Assembly (NCBI GenBank): GCA_032209605.1
Contig: JASFXZ010000014.1
Location: 18,619,231 to 18,683,230 of the forward strand
Source: Mactromeris polynyma
Lineage: Eukaryota; Mollusca; Bivalvia; Venerida; Mactridae
Length of the DNA stretch: 64,000 nucleotides
Direction: 5' to 3'
Part shown: one piece after another, positions 46,990 to 59,500 of the stretch
How positions within the stretch are numbered: the stretch's first letter is position 1
Layout: every line of letters starts with the position of its first letter
Notes under the pieces: generated by a model
Seen by the model: the letters and a program-made list of their open reading frames with translations, nothing else
What the model was told of the DNA's origin: nothing
Databases searched by the model: none
Program-made: the position numbers and the translations under genes

Positions 46990-47294
46990 GGAGATTGTCA
47001 CGAGTTCTTTCCCTTACTTTCCCATCTAGAGTTCTCACACATATAACTAAAACGAAGCTTCAATCATATTCTATTCATTTAATTTGAGAAGTATTGCCTG
47101 CTGTATGATATGTATAACATTGTATTGAAATTGCTGTTTTCACATTTTGCCACTATGCTGTGTATTGATATGTGTCAATCTCACGGGCCTCCGGCCTACA
47201 GATATATTGAAAATAAAACGTATATCACATATAAAAGGGGAAAGGAAGATAACTATGGGTGGTAAATAAAGGGAAATAACTCGTGACAATCTCC
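46990..47294. mobile_element. 305-bp MITE family E
   Basis: GGAGATTGTCACGAGTTCTT at the left and ATAACTCGTGACAATCTCC at the right form an inverted repeat of about 34 bp. A similar end, GGAGATTGTCACAAGTTATC, occurs alone near 52146. No ORF. Confidence 0.8.
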
Positions 47295-47786
47295 TAAGTA
47301 GCCTGGAATCCTGGCCAAACCTCCTATTGCTCCGCGTCGGCAATCAGTGAGCCTTGACCCCAGGCTATATCCTAAGCTTTATCTGTAAACCATGAAATAA
47401 TTGCACAAGAAAAACTTTCATCATTCGAAACGTTTCGATTAACATCATTAACTCGGCATGTATACACGTGCTCGAATTGCAATGAAAATAAACACAGGAT
47501 TTCACGTCTGGCTGAACCTCTTTGAATTTAAGTTCAACAAGGTTTATAAGTAGCCAATGTGCACCAATTTTAGCCAACTCCGGATTGCAACTATTGAAAA
47601 GGTTTATCAGGCCCGTAGCTTGAGGCAAAATTAAACCGAGGCAACGATCGAAGGTTTGGTCTGGAAGTGTCCTAACCCAGGTGGATGCGTACATAATAGT
47701 TAACCTGCGTTTTCTGGTTATCTAATGTACCAGTGATGTGATTTATCAAGTGCAATTTTGTTTTATATTAATAGTATCACGGACCT

Positions 47787-49306
47787 ATATATACTGAGCC
47801 AAACAAGTTACGATACGTGAAATCAATTGGATACAATTTTATCGTGGGTCAGTAATATAAATATGTTTTTAAGCATTTTGAAAATATGGTCTTTGATACA
47901 TAATTTAAATTGATTATTATGCTTCAATTTCATTTAAACTTTTTGAAAATCAATAAGAAAATGGACTGATGAAAATGTTAAGTTCTGGAATTTGTTAATA
48001 CCGGGTGTGACCTCCCTGTGCATTCATTACAGCAGTGCATCGTCTACGCATATAATTGAAAAGTGTTTGAATATCTCGCTGTGGAATGGCATTCCATTCT
48101 TGAATAAAAAAACTCCAACTGCGCTAATGTTTGGGGATTGCGACGTCTAATCCGACGGTCCAAGGCATCCCAAAGATGTTCTATTGGGGACAAATCTGGA
48201 GAACAAGCAGGCCAATCTAGAACATTAATGTTTTGTTGGGTAAGAAAATTGCGGCATACATGTGCTGTATGGCACCTAGCATTGTCTTGCTGGAACAACG
48301 TGACGTTCACGTTAGCGTTAAGAAATGGTACGACAATTGGTGTTAAAATTTCTTCTCGATAACGTTGTCCCGTTAGATTCCCACGCACAATAACCAATGG
48401 AGTGCGATTCTGGTAGGATATTCCGCCCCAAGCCATGATACTTCCACCACCGTAACGGTACACCTCGTGCACACATACGTCTACATAACGTTCACCGACC
48501 CTACGGTATACTCTAGCACGTCCATCTCCTCGCCTCAAACAAAAACGCGACTCATCAGTGAACATTGCCGTATTCCATTGATTTCTTGTCCAATTCAAAT
48601 GTCCAGTGGCCCACTGACGTCTCAAGACGCGATGATGTTGGGTAAATATAGGCCCATGATACGGACGTCTGGCTCTTATACCACGCTCGGCGAGTCTGTT
48701 TCGGACTGTTTGAGCACTGATTCTGTTGTTTGTACGACCATGTATTACAGCAGCAGTAACAGTAGATGGAAGAAACCGGTCACGTAAGTGTGACGTCCTT
48801 ATGTGACGGTCCTGTGCAGGTGTCGTTTCACGGGGCAGAACGGGGACGGTCATTAACAGAACCAAGGGCACGAAACGGCCTAAAAGTCGGGTTATAGTCA
48901 ACCTAGACACTCCAAAGTGAGCAGCGACGTCAGCGTGACGTAAGTTTGCTTGTAGCATACCAATGGCTATAAGGCGTTGATTTGCATTCAGTCTCGGCAT
49001 AATTACAGCAGAGAAATATTGAATTTTGCCTATGTTTTCACAATACAGGTTCAAAATATGTGCAATGCGTATATTTTTATGTCGATATATGTTCATCATC
49101 ATGGGTTTCCCGTGCAGTGCGTGCAAAAATTAAAAATCCCTATTGCCAGTAACACGATATTCTACAATAATCGATAATGGTCTGTGAAAACAGGCATACG
49201 TTTAAGCAATTATGTAATCACAGTACATAATTATAACACAAGTTTAAGCTTTAAGATTTTACAAATGATCTAAGTATGTATCGTTACTTGTTTGGCTCAG
49301 TATATA
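47787..49306 (-). mobile_element. Tc1-like transposon
   Basis: Ends share TATATACTGAGCCAAACAAG as inverted repeats (left at about 47788, right ending about 49306), with one mismatch in about 26 bp; the TA-rich flanks make the exact TA duplication ambiguous. It contains one transposase gene on the minus strand. The flanks themselves carry TATCACGGAC (left) and GTCCGTGATA (right, 49340), so it may have jumped into an older palindromic element. Confidence 0.88.
47995..49000 (-). pseudogene. Tc1-family DD34E transposase, one-base frameshift
   Basis: Starts MPRLNANQRLIAIGML (ATG at 49000), then a helix-turn-helix (ADVAAHFGVSRLTITRLL) and the catalytic domain with FTDESRF, QQDNARCH and SPIEHLWD. 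The second Asp and the Glu are separated by 34 residues, the DD34E signature. The frame breaks at a run of seven A (48106-48112 on the plus strand), where six would keep the frame. After it the other frame continues with family-like sequence to a TAA at 47995. The in-frame ATG further upstream (49126) adds sequence outside the family, so 49000 is preferred. Either a recently inactivated copy or a homopolymer sequencing error. Confidence 0.88.
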
Positions 49307-49799
49307 TACACGGACCTACGTATATAAATTATGTCCGTGATAGTATGAATATAAAGCAATGGCACTTTTTGATGTCCCGGAGCGTCCCAGAATGTCCAAC
49401 GGTAATCGATTGGCATGTTTTTGTGTACAAACCAAACAAAGTGCCAAACCATTAACCATTGCTTTGAAAAAATCAACCAAGGCAGCTGCCTCGGTGCGCC
49501 TCAGCGTAGCTACGAGCCTGTTTATAAATATTTTTCATTAAGTACGCTTCTGTTAATCGATTTACTATAACCCCGATTATATATGATACGTGCTACGATC
49601 GTTATTGGTCGTCAATACAGGAATATATATCGTTAATATTGTTGACATAATACTTCTTAATACGGACATATATTGACTATCGTTACTACGCTCGGCTACA
49701 CCGACATAGATAAACACCGTGTTTACACATTTGGCTGTACTATTTATACGGTTAGCCGGTGTCAACACATGTTTTCAGTGTTAACTGCAATTATAAAGT

Positions 49800-52700
49800 A
49801 TGAGAACTTTGCGGAAGCTAAAACGATCGTACAAGGTGTGTTTGTTGCTGGTTGGATTTATTATCGTAGTCTTTCTGTTCGTTTCTCCGGACCCGTCACA
49901 CACCGTAGCTCGTCATGTTGAACGGTCGGACTCAGTTATAACATTTCCGAATGTTCACTTCAAGAAGAAACCAGTTAAAACAATCTTGAAGTGGACTGGA
50001 ATGTTTCAGGTAGACACTACAGAAAGTGATGTGAACTGTTTGAAAAAGTGTGACTACAATTGTGAAGTTACAAATGACAAGCCTGAAATCAACAAAGCAG
50101 ACGCCGTATATTTCCATTTATCGGATATTTGGACGAAATTTTGGCGAATCGGTACTAAATCTGTTATCGAATATCCAAATTATCGAAGGCCGGACCAGGT
50201 TTGGATTCTGGGTAATATGGAACCCCCGCCACACTTGTGGGGAAATATCGAAATTTTGAATGGTTTGTTTAATTGGACTAGCTGGTACAGGGAGGACGCA
50301 GACATACCGTGGCCGTACGGTGAAAAGTATAAACTGTCGGAAATGGAACAGAAACGCACTGAAGAAAAGTTAAAAAACCGGAATTTCTTTAAAGAAAAAT
50401 CAAAAGAGATAACAGCACTTATTAGTAATTGCTTTGACCCGGGACAACGGTACAGAGTTATATCTAAGATAGCAAAACATTTACAGGTGGAGGGTTTTGG
50501 TAAATGTTATTCAAAAATATGCGGAAACTCGAAGGAACCAAATTCATGTGACGATGAATTAAGAAAATACAAATTTTACTTGGCTTTTGAAAATGATCTC
50601 TGTAGAGATTACATCACTGAAAAATATTGGGGTTCTTTACAAAGGGATCAGATCCCTATAGTAAACTGGAAGTGGTTCGATAAATCGAAAGTGCTTCCTA
50701 ACTCGTACATAAATATATATGATTTCGATTCCATAGATCGATTAATTGGTTATTTAAAGCAAGTTAGTTCCAACGAAACTTTGTATAACAGCTATTTTGA
50801 ATACAAAAAGTTGTACAAAAACCAACGTTCTGGCTGTGTTATGTGTGATATATGTAAAGCTTTACATGACCAGAACAAACCAGCTCAAACCTACGTGGAT
50901 ATGGACGGCTGGGTGAGAGATGACTCCTGTGATAAAGTAGAGGTACGTGTATTACACTCGATCTGTATCATTGTTTTAGTAATCCTCAGAATCGGACGTA
51001 ATCCACTTCACTCTGAATGCATATATGTCAAGCCCCCCCCCAAAGGACATACATTATAGGATACGTAGTGGTCGAGTGCTTGAACACATTGAGTCCTAAT
51101 CCCAATGTTCTGGGTTTGAGTTCTGTTCGGAGCAGAGTTTGATCACGATCAATCCCTGAATTTGTTTGTCGCGTGTACTGGTTGGTATCCCAGGAAACAT
51201 TAAATAAAACTTGATTAATATAAGTTGTAAGAATTTGTTTTACGACAGATTTAAATTCTACATGTTTAGAAATAGCTGGCGACCCGGTTTATAAATGTGT
51301 GTTGCCCTTTGTGTTCATTATCCGTATTGTCACGCTCGCTGCCAGGTTATATTTGTATATCACTTATCTATCACATTCACATTGTGTAGTGTGTGTACTA
51401 CATGGAACATTGAACTTGAATCAATATTTAAATACTTAAATGCAAATATCGATTCAGTATTTCTGAACGTACAATTATCATGTCCTTGGTATGGGACTGT
51501 ATATGACCTTTGACCACCCGGCGTTTATTGAGATTAAAAATGATTGACTCGGTTATTCATTTACCACAATGCTTGAAAGGCGATCAATAATTAAAAAACG
51601 CTTTAATTTAACTTTTGAAACAGGTACTGTATGTTAGGACTTAGAATGAAAATAATATTTTGACATTGAAGTTGTATAGCCGACGAATCCAAATTTCACA
51701 GTCGACTAAAAGCTATAGCTTAAATTAAATATCAAGGACCTATAAATATACGTCTTTTTTCACGACTGGTTATGTGTACAACATGGTCACGTGAGCTAAC
51801 ATAATTGTCATTATAAAATGTATTTTCTGTAAATACACGTAATTATATAAATATTCAACTCGTTTAAAGACCACATCAAATAACTCATTTTTCAAGAAAC
51901 AATTTTTCTTGGACACATTGAACTCATTAAGAAGACTTACCTCACTAATAAGGCCAACTTCCTTCACCCCCCCCCCTTGTTTTATTACTGAGATTTCCCT
52001 GTATTTTATACTTCAAAATTTACATTCATATTGTCATGCTTGACATGGATCAAGTTATTTGACTGAACATGTAAACAAATATGAAATAAAACGCATTTTT
52101 TTCTGTGAGAATGTGATCAGGGGAGGTAAGTATGTACTAGGCTCCGGAGATTGTCACAAGTTATCTCCCCTTCTATACCCCTTCTATAGTTTATGTAATA
52201 ATATATATATATATATAGCGTTTACGTGTTCAAATAACTTGATTCAAGTCATGCATAGCAATCGTATCATATACATTCAGACCTCGTTTATTCGACAACC
52301 TTCTATCCGCATACTTGGTATAATCCGAAATAAATTTATGCACGTCGAATTGAAACGGCTATTCGAAACCATGTATTATTCTAAAAAAAATCTGACCCGT
52401 AAATGCATCATGTCAGTATAGCTTCGTATGGTCGTTGATTCTTGTTTATAAAAATGTATATATTAACATATTTCAAAAGTGTGCTTTGATTCTATTACAA
52501 ACTGTAAACTTAGAAAAGTTATTGTCCAAAACGTTAATGTATAGAGCTTTGATATTTGGTGTGTAGCGTTGTGTATTGGTTCCATTACATAATGGTGTAA
52601 ATGATTAAGTTTCGTCAAAAACCATGGCCGCCGGGGTGGGGACTTCACTATAATGTAATTTCACTATATCCACTGTTCAAATGGATTTTGACCAAACTAC

Positions 52701-52972
52701 ACAAGAATGATCCTTAGGTGGTCCTCTTTCAAAGTTATATAATTTGTCTGGTATGCTGCATAAGTAGGTCACAGTCCTTAGCTGAAATAGATTTTAAAAG
52801 TGTTAATTTCGTAAAACTTCGTACATAAGTGAAATACTGTTGAAAACAATGTAAAACTCCAAAACAACATCTCTTGCGACATGATTATATTTTTGCCTTT
52901 TTTCATTTGCAGTTATGGAATAATTTTCTGAAGAATTTCTACGGCTGGAGATTCTACCTACTTGGTTTCTAA
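49800..52972 (+). CDS. Alpha-1,3-fucosyltransferase (GT10), 2 exons
   Basis: Exon 1 (49800-50942) ends at a GTACGT donor; exon 2 (52913-52972) follows TTTGCAG and adds LWNNFLKNFYGWRFYLLGF before TAA. Phase 0, 400 residues. Type II Golgi membrane protein: a short basic cytoplasmic tail, an anchor near residues 13-29 (VCLLLVGFIIVVFLFV), a stem and a catalytic domain. FNWTSWYREDADI and FYLAFENDLCRDYITEKYW (about 259-277) are the GT10 acceptor/donor signature blocks that bind GDP-fucose. The late CVMCDICKAL carries the paired cysteines usual in the family. Sequons at NWT and NET. It transfers fucose to GlcNAc of N-glycans or Lewis-type glycans; which acceptor cannot be told. Without exon 2 the frame would read into the intron and stop late. 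Confidence 0.92.
51063..51215 (+). mobile_element. tRNA-derived SINE, family 2 tail
   Basis: A-box-like TAGTGGTCGAGTGCTTG and B-box-like TGGGTTTGAGTTCTG, and a 3' tail GAAACATTAAATAAAACTTG shared with 21985-22260. It lies in the intron of the fucosyltransferase. Confidence 0.65.
51857..52004. mobile_element. MITE family C, copy 3 (degenerate)
   Basis: CTCGTTTAAAGACCACATC at the left, ACCTCACTAATAAGGCCAAC inside and ACTGAGATTTCCCTGTA at the right; interrupted by a poly-C run. It lies in the fucosyltransferase intron. Confidence 0.65.
52271..52405. mobile_element. MITE family D, copy 2
   Basis: CAGACCTCGTTTATTCGACA, then CTTGGTATAATCCGAAATAA and GGCTATTCGAAACCATGTAT, collinear with 40997-41170. 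The right end has decayed. It lies in the fucosyltransferase intron. Confidence 0.65.
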
Positions 52973-53473
52973 TACAGCACTGTATTCAATTGGTAGCCGA
53001 CGAACACACACGAAGATTGACATTATCTCGTCAAGGAACAGTAAAACCACAAGCTGCAGTATGCCGTGGATTTTGTTCATGATCTCAAACATGTTCTAGA
53101 GAAGGCATATCTTAATATGGTGCATTTAATGCGAATCCATCATGTCTTGCGCCTATCTTCACATGGTTAAAGTGTTTATCCATCTCAACAATACTTATCA
53201 GCTCGACTGTAGTAGAAGCTTTTATCAAAAGGAGGAACAGTTTAACCTAGAAAATATATGCAATATTTGTGAATGATGTAAATTCAGGATAACATATTAT
53301 GAACTAATCTCTGTATTAACTATTTTTCTATTTATCTCATAATGCTCATAATTGTTTAGAGAATGATTTGTCCAGCTTGCAGTGAGAGATACAATGTCAT
53401 TTTCATTAAATATTTCTTAGTTTTTCAATTTTCAACTTGTTTTCTCGATTTGAAATCAAGCCCTGGACATTTT

Positions 53474-53479
53474 AATAAA
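53474..53479 (+). terminator. Poly(A) signal of the fucosyltransferase (inferred)
   Basis: AATAAA lies about 500 bp after the TAA at 52970-52972 and is the first canonical signal found downstream. Confidence 0.45.
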
Positions 53480-55557
53480 GCACAACGTTGCTTATCTCCC
53501 TTTTGAGTATTGGTAACCAAACATTGTACATGGTCATGGGGTAAATTCAATACATAGTCATCTAATGACCTGTGTATATATCAAGTCAATACATTTCTAT
53601 AATAGAACGCTTTGATATTAGCATTGCTTGTACAAGTGAAGCAGCCCCTCTTTCCATCCCCGAGTGAGGCTGTACAATGCTTCTACAATCTCTGGTTGAC
53701 AAGTCTTTACAGAACACAAGAAACTTCGTCTGCCCAAGTCTTTCTGCGCTTTCAGTGCTTTGAAAAGTAATGTGGGGAAACTCATCACAGCGTTTTGATG
53801 TGCTAACTCTTTGTCGTCCGTACTGACTAGCCGACTACATGTGTCTATGTCCTATTCACAGCTCGTGAAGTCTGTACGTGTCCACGTCCTGATGAATGTT
53901 CATTTTAATGCGTTTGCCATTCTATTTTCTGTGTGACATTGACTCAATACAACGTTTATGTATGCTATCAGTATTAAGAATGTCATAAATCCATGACTCA
54001 GTTCATTTATTCCATGTATAATGTATAACTTATGTCAACTGCTGAGCGCCATGCGTTAAGTTTTACACATTTCAACCTGGTAATGCACATTGAACAATCA
54101 ACATGAAATCAGTTTGCTTATCAATAATTTGTTTACACTCATTTTCAATATAATATAAAATCTCAATAATAAGACTATACCCTCGGGACCCCTGAATTTT
54201 GAGATGGTCCTATTATTGAGTTGGTCTTAAAGTGAAGTTTTACTGTACTAGTTGGTGACAGTTATTGTGAATTGAAGTAGCATAGTACATGTACTGAACA
54301 TTAAACAATCCATTACTCCTGGAAATGTTTGGCATAGAAAATAAACTGGCCTGTAACTGTAAAAACTACCATGTCTGTTGATAGATGTACATATATTGTG
54401 TTTACTGTACTTTGTAGAATGTCCAACTTCTGTATTGCATTGTAACATATTTGACTTTTAAAATAAAATTATTTTAACCCGAGTTTTTTATGCATCGTAA
54501 AATACTCACTACTGTTATAATACAATATAATATTCGACTTTTATCATGTGTGTACAAGATAACACAATTTGGTTATATATTACACATTATAAACCTTCTG
54601 TACTAATGAAATGTTTATGATAGGTTGTATCTATTCTCATATACAGCATATGTCATAAGCCGGGTTTAAAAGCTTACTAGAACTTAAGTCATCATGTTGA
54701 TAAATAAATATTACTTTACTTGACTTACATTACAGAATATCCAACTTTGATTTGTTGCTTGCAAATACAAATCAAGTACGCGCAAATCAATGCGCAAAAC
54801 CAAGCTTATTAAACAGTCAAACTTACTACAAACCACTTTAGCATGACACTTTTTCAACATTTCGTTTTCTTGAATCATTTATGAAATTACTTCGTTGGGT
54901 GAATTTTGGGAACTACTTCGTTGGGTGAACATGAATGTGGACGGCATTTTTAGCTAGAACACGGCTTTCAGTCTTTTTGTGTTTTAAAACCGGGCACCAA
55001 ATTGCCACACCACTATAGATGGTACCTGAGTGGTACCGTCCAACGAGTATTATTCCAATAAGAATGAGTGTATTACGTATTTGCGTATTTTACATACAAC
55101 AACACAATACATAATTATAGTACATTAACCATCGTAAACCATTGATTAAATAATGATATCATGGTGATGTTAGATACTGATGCTCAGCTGTAGTTGTAAC
55201 TTTAACAATATTTCCAAGTGTCATGTTGTAACATAGATTAAAGATATATGTAGTACAGTATCAGGTATACAGGAGAGTAATATATAACTAAAGCATGTAT
55301 GTAAGTATATTAACTTTTATTATACATTGTTTTTGCATGATAATGACAAATAACATAAAATGAAACAAATGAATATGACAGATTTATACTACATGTACAA
55401 CATTCCACCACGGCTTAAGTTCAAGTTCCATCACCACTAAAGTCATTCGTTCGATAACCCGTTCTGAGCACTTGAAAGTGTACACATACACATGTACATG
55501 TATGTCTCTGATGTGTGCAATAGCTATAACAACAACTCACTGAGGATTGCTGGAATG
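53480..55557. other. Intergenic, with a MITE and no genes
   Basis: AT-rich DNA. It contains MITE family C copy 4 (54155-54247) and a short direct duplication of ACTTCGTTGGGTGAA (54890 and 54912). I see no exon or RNA gene. Confidence 0.45.
54155..54247. mobile_element. MITE family C, copy 4 (short)
   Basis: AAAATCTCAATAATAAGACT at the left and CTTAAAGTGAAGTTTTACTG TA at the right, 93 bp, with CCTATTATTGAG inside. The same ends as the copies at 35946 and 40062, with most of the middle deleted. Confidence 0.75.
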
Positions 55558-55881
55558 TCATTGTCGTCGTGTCTTTCTACAGATAGATTTCACTTTCTTT
55601 GTCATTAACATCCAGTATAGTGTATAAACCATATCAAGCTCACGTTCATTCGAGTCGGTACTTTTAAAGAATTTAATCAACATTTTCGCTGCATGTATAG
55701 CTTCATCTATCGTCACTATTTTCACATCAGTATCTTCCATGGGATCGCTACGAACTTCTGAACCTGACGATTTAGCATTGTTCTGCGCTCTGTTACCGAC
55801 AAGGCATCTTTTTCGTTTAACACCAACTTTTCCAGTCGCCGACATGATGTTGTCGTATTGAAAATTCTTCAGACAAATCAA
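55558..55881 (-). CDS. Unrecognised small ORF, possibly a transposase tail
   Basis: 107 residues. From MSATGKVGVKRKRC on, it has a basic KRKR patch, an acidic Ser-rich linker and a helical end (TIDEAIHAAKMLIKFF, then MVYTLYWML) finishing with KSICRKTRRQ. This arrangement resembles the C-terminal tail of pogo/Tigger-type DDE transposases or of genes derived from them. No catalytic domain is visible upstream, and the adjacent frame (to 56017) is a different reading frame. I do not assign a function. Confidence 0.3.
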   Translation of the reverse strand: MICLKNFQYDNIMSATGKVGVKRKRCLVGNRAQNNAKSSGSEVRSDPMEDTDVKIVTIDEAIHAAKMLIKFFKSTDSNERELDMVYTLYWMLMTKKVKSICRKTRRQ

Positions 55882-56589
55882 TTATCTCTTCTGATTCAGT
55901 TATCCTCCCTGAACTGGTACCTTCACTGATTTGCTTAGATGAGATAAATAGACTGAGATAGACGCTGGTGGCAGACAAGCGTAAAATGTGATACACCCAG
56001 GAACAGTCCTTGTTCACTAATTTGAAATAATGATTGTTACCAAAATGTTCAGTGTTATAAATACTGTCGATTCAAACTGTGTTGAGCATCAGTTGTTGTG
56101 TACACTGTCTATTGGTCAATATTTTATGGCATGTTTTCATTGGCTGACCAGAGACCTTCTCACAATTTGTTTACAACCTTTTGCAATTAAATACAAACTG
56201 ACTAAAATAGAATAATAATGATTATGCTTCGTTTGTTCTCAAAACTGTTGACAATTATCGTAATTATTCCTAGGTATTTTTGCGTTTATGCTTTTGCTAT
56301 AATTGGGGTATTGCCCATTAATTGGTCATTGATGCACTGGCTTGCGCATGAAGTGTGAAAAACAGGAAACTTACTGACAATACAGTGTTAATAATAATAG
56401 CGTTAATTATCTTTTAGTGTAAATTATTCAATCTTTTGATGTTTGCATGTATTCAAAAAAGAATATGCGAACATGTGTATTCAATATTTTAAACAATTGT
56501 AAAAGTTAAAATTATAGTATAATTAACACCTAAAAAAACATTAGTCTCATATATTATTTTTGCAATTTACAGAATTGTAACTTTAGGAT

Positions 56590-59500
56590 TTGTTGAAAAT
56601 AACGTGTTTATATACCTTATGTCTGATGGTAGATTGCAACCAAGACTCTCAAACTCCTTCTAATTCCCCTACAATAACTCGGTCTAAACAACACGTTAAC
56701 ACAAAAACTCCAAAAAATACGTCCTGCAGCGTCCCCCCTGCTACAGCCAGTGTGTTGGAATTCAACATGCTTAAAGACACTGTGTCTCAGATTCAAGCTG
56801 TACGATGTACTACAGGATGGCTTCTGGCCGTATGGTATTATATGCAAGCCTTGGCTGTCACGTGACGCGATGTGGCGAAGAAGACAAGATCAACAGTTAG
56901 AAAAACCACGTGATGTCCCGCCGAGATTTCGACGAATGCAATCAACTGACAATTTTTGTATAGACCGTACTAATCGGTACGCACATCTACAAACAGATAA
57001 TGACACGGTGAACATTGACTAGTGAATATCATTGTGCATTTAGGATTCATTCAAGTATAATTAGTACTTTTCTGTCATTTATTATGAGTTTACATATTAT
57101 GACATGGAATGCTACTGGAATAATTTCCAGTTCATCATATCTTTGCGACACGTTAAATAAATATAACATTGACTTTTGTGGCATTTCAGAACATTATCTA
57201 TACCCACAAAATACACAATTTTTGGACACTTTGTCATCAGAGTATAGATCGCATGTTATTTGTGATAATGATCTTTCACTTCCAAGTAATAGAAGGATTG
57301 GCAAGGGTGGTATTGCAATAATGTGGCATAAGCGGTTTGATAATTTTGTTATACCGTTATCGATTGATGACGATAGAATTGTAGGTGTTCAGGTTCAGGT
57401 GTCACAAAATCAATATGTGTTTTTATTTCAGGTATACTTACCATGTGCTAATCATAGTATAGACAGTTATAGAAACTACATTGACAAACTATATGATATA
57501 TGGTATACGTACTCACATAGGGGCTCAGTTATACTCCTAGGCGACTTTAATGCCACCTATGATATATCTAGCTCACGTACACGAGATATGTTGTTGTGTA
57601 AGCTTTGTGATGATGTAAATATTGTTCCTGTAAATGCCTCTATAAATTGTACTGGTGCTCAATATTCGTATGTCTCATATGATGGTAAATACTCCACTTT
57701 AATTGACTATATATGTATACCGTCAGATGTTCTTGACTGTCTCGAAGAATGTGAAATTCTAGATGACGATTGTTTAAATGTTTCGAGACATAGACCGGTT
57801 GTGTGTGTATTGAATATTCCTGTTTATGTTATGTATGATAATGATTGTTACAGTCAATCTTTTGTCAATTGGTCAAAATGTACCACAGAAAATGTTAATG
57901 ACTACAATGAACTATTATTACTTGATGGTGATCTTGAGCAGCTATCGTACTGTGAACTTAATATGACTGGTGTTGAAAATGCTTATGCTCTTATATCTGA
58001 TAAACTTGTATCATATGCTTTGCAATCAGTGCCGAAAAAGAAACATTTAGTCTTTCTAAAGCCATACTGGTGTAAAGAGTTGGCTGACGCGCATGTGAAA
58101 ATGAAGGCTATTAGGCGCACATGGTGTGGGGAGGGACGGCCTCGAAATACAGACAATGTGGTGTATTGTGATTATAAAAAAGCCAAATGTGATTTCAGGA
58201 GAACGCATAGATATTATATTAATCAATATATACAGCAATTGAACTACGAGATCGACCACACGGCTGAAGTTGACTCCTACAAATTCTGGAAATTGGTTAA
58301 CGCTAAGAGGAAGAAAAATCAGAACTTATCCGGAGCAAGTATGAAATTTAATGACCAAATTGTATGAGATCGCGATGGCATAACAGAGGGTTGGAATAAC
58401 TACTTTAAAACGCTATACACGCCTTCTGTTGAACGTTCTTGGGACAGCAATTGGGGGAACTATGTGGTGCAGAAATTGAATGGTAGTGTCCGTGATATGA
58501 ACCCTGACAATACTGCCACTGTATTACCGGAAGTAGTTCGTGAAGCTATTGACAAGTGTCCAAAAGGAAAATCAAGTGGATATGATTTAATACAATATGA
58601 ACACCTAATTTATGCTAAAGACATTTTATCAGCAATATTTGCAAATATGTTCACATGGATGTTACGGTATAGTTTTATCCCTGACTCTTTAAAGCGTGGT
58701 GTTATCGTAACATTACACAAAGGTGGAAATAAGCGGAAAGACAATCCCGACAATTATCGCGCAATCACTTTAACTTCCGTTGTGTTGAAACTATTTGAAT
58801 CGATCCTACTACACAGATCAAAAGACAACATAATTAGCACTATAAATAAACAACAAGGAGGATTTCAAGATGGTCTGTCGTGTTTAATGACATCTTTCAT
58901 TTTACGCGAAAGCATTAATTTTGCACGAGAACAAAATTCAAAAGTATATGTGAGCTTCTTGGATGGTAGGAAAGCGTTCGATACCGTATGGCATGATGGG
59001 TTGCTCTACAAGCTTTTATTCGAAACATCTATTGATGCTACATCATTTCTCGCTTTTAAAGAACTATATTCTAATATGTCAAGTTGTATCAAATACCGAG
59101 GAAAATACTCAGATTGGTTTAATGTCATGCAAGGCACGCGACAAGGAGGAAAGAGTTCACCAATTCTGTATCTTTTATATATCAATGGACTTATTAATGA
59201 ATTGGAGAATAGCGGCTATGGTATCTGCTTGTATGATACGCGTCTAAGTTCTCCTACTGTTGCGGATGATATGCTACTGATCTCTTACTCAATTAAGGGA
59301 ATAAATGCCATGCTTGATATCTGTTGTAACTATTCAAATAAATGGCGCTACAGTTATAATCCTGATAAGTGTGCTGTAATTGTATTTAATGAACGTGGAA
59401 ATTCTATACCGAATAGACAATTTAAACTTGGTAATAGTGTCATCAAGGAAGCAACAGAGTACATTCATCTTGGAGTCAAATGTGATAAGTTTTTGTCCAC

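Noticed and set aside
55558..56017. Terminal exon of a new host gene
   Set aside because: No acceptor-supported upstream exon found; kept only as a low-confidence ORF with a transposase-tail look.
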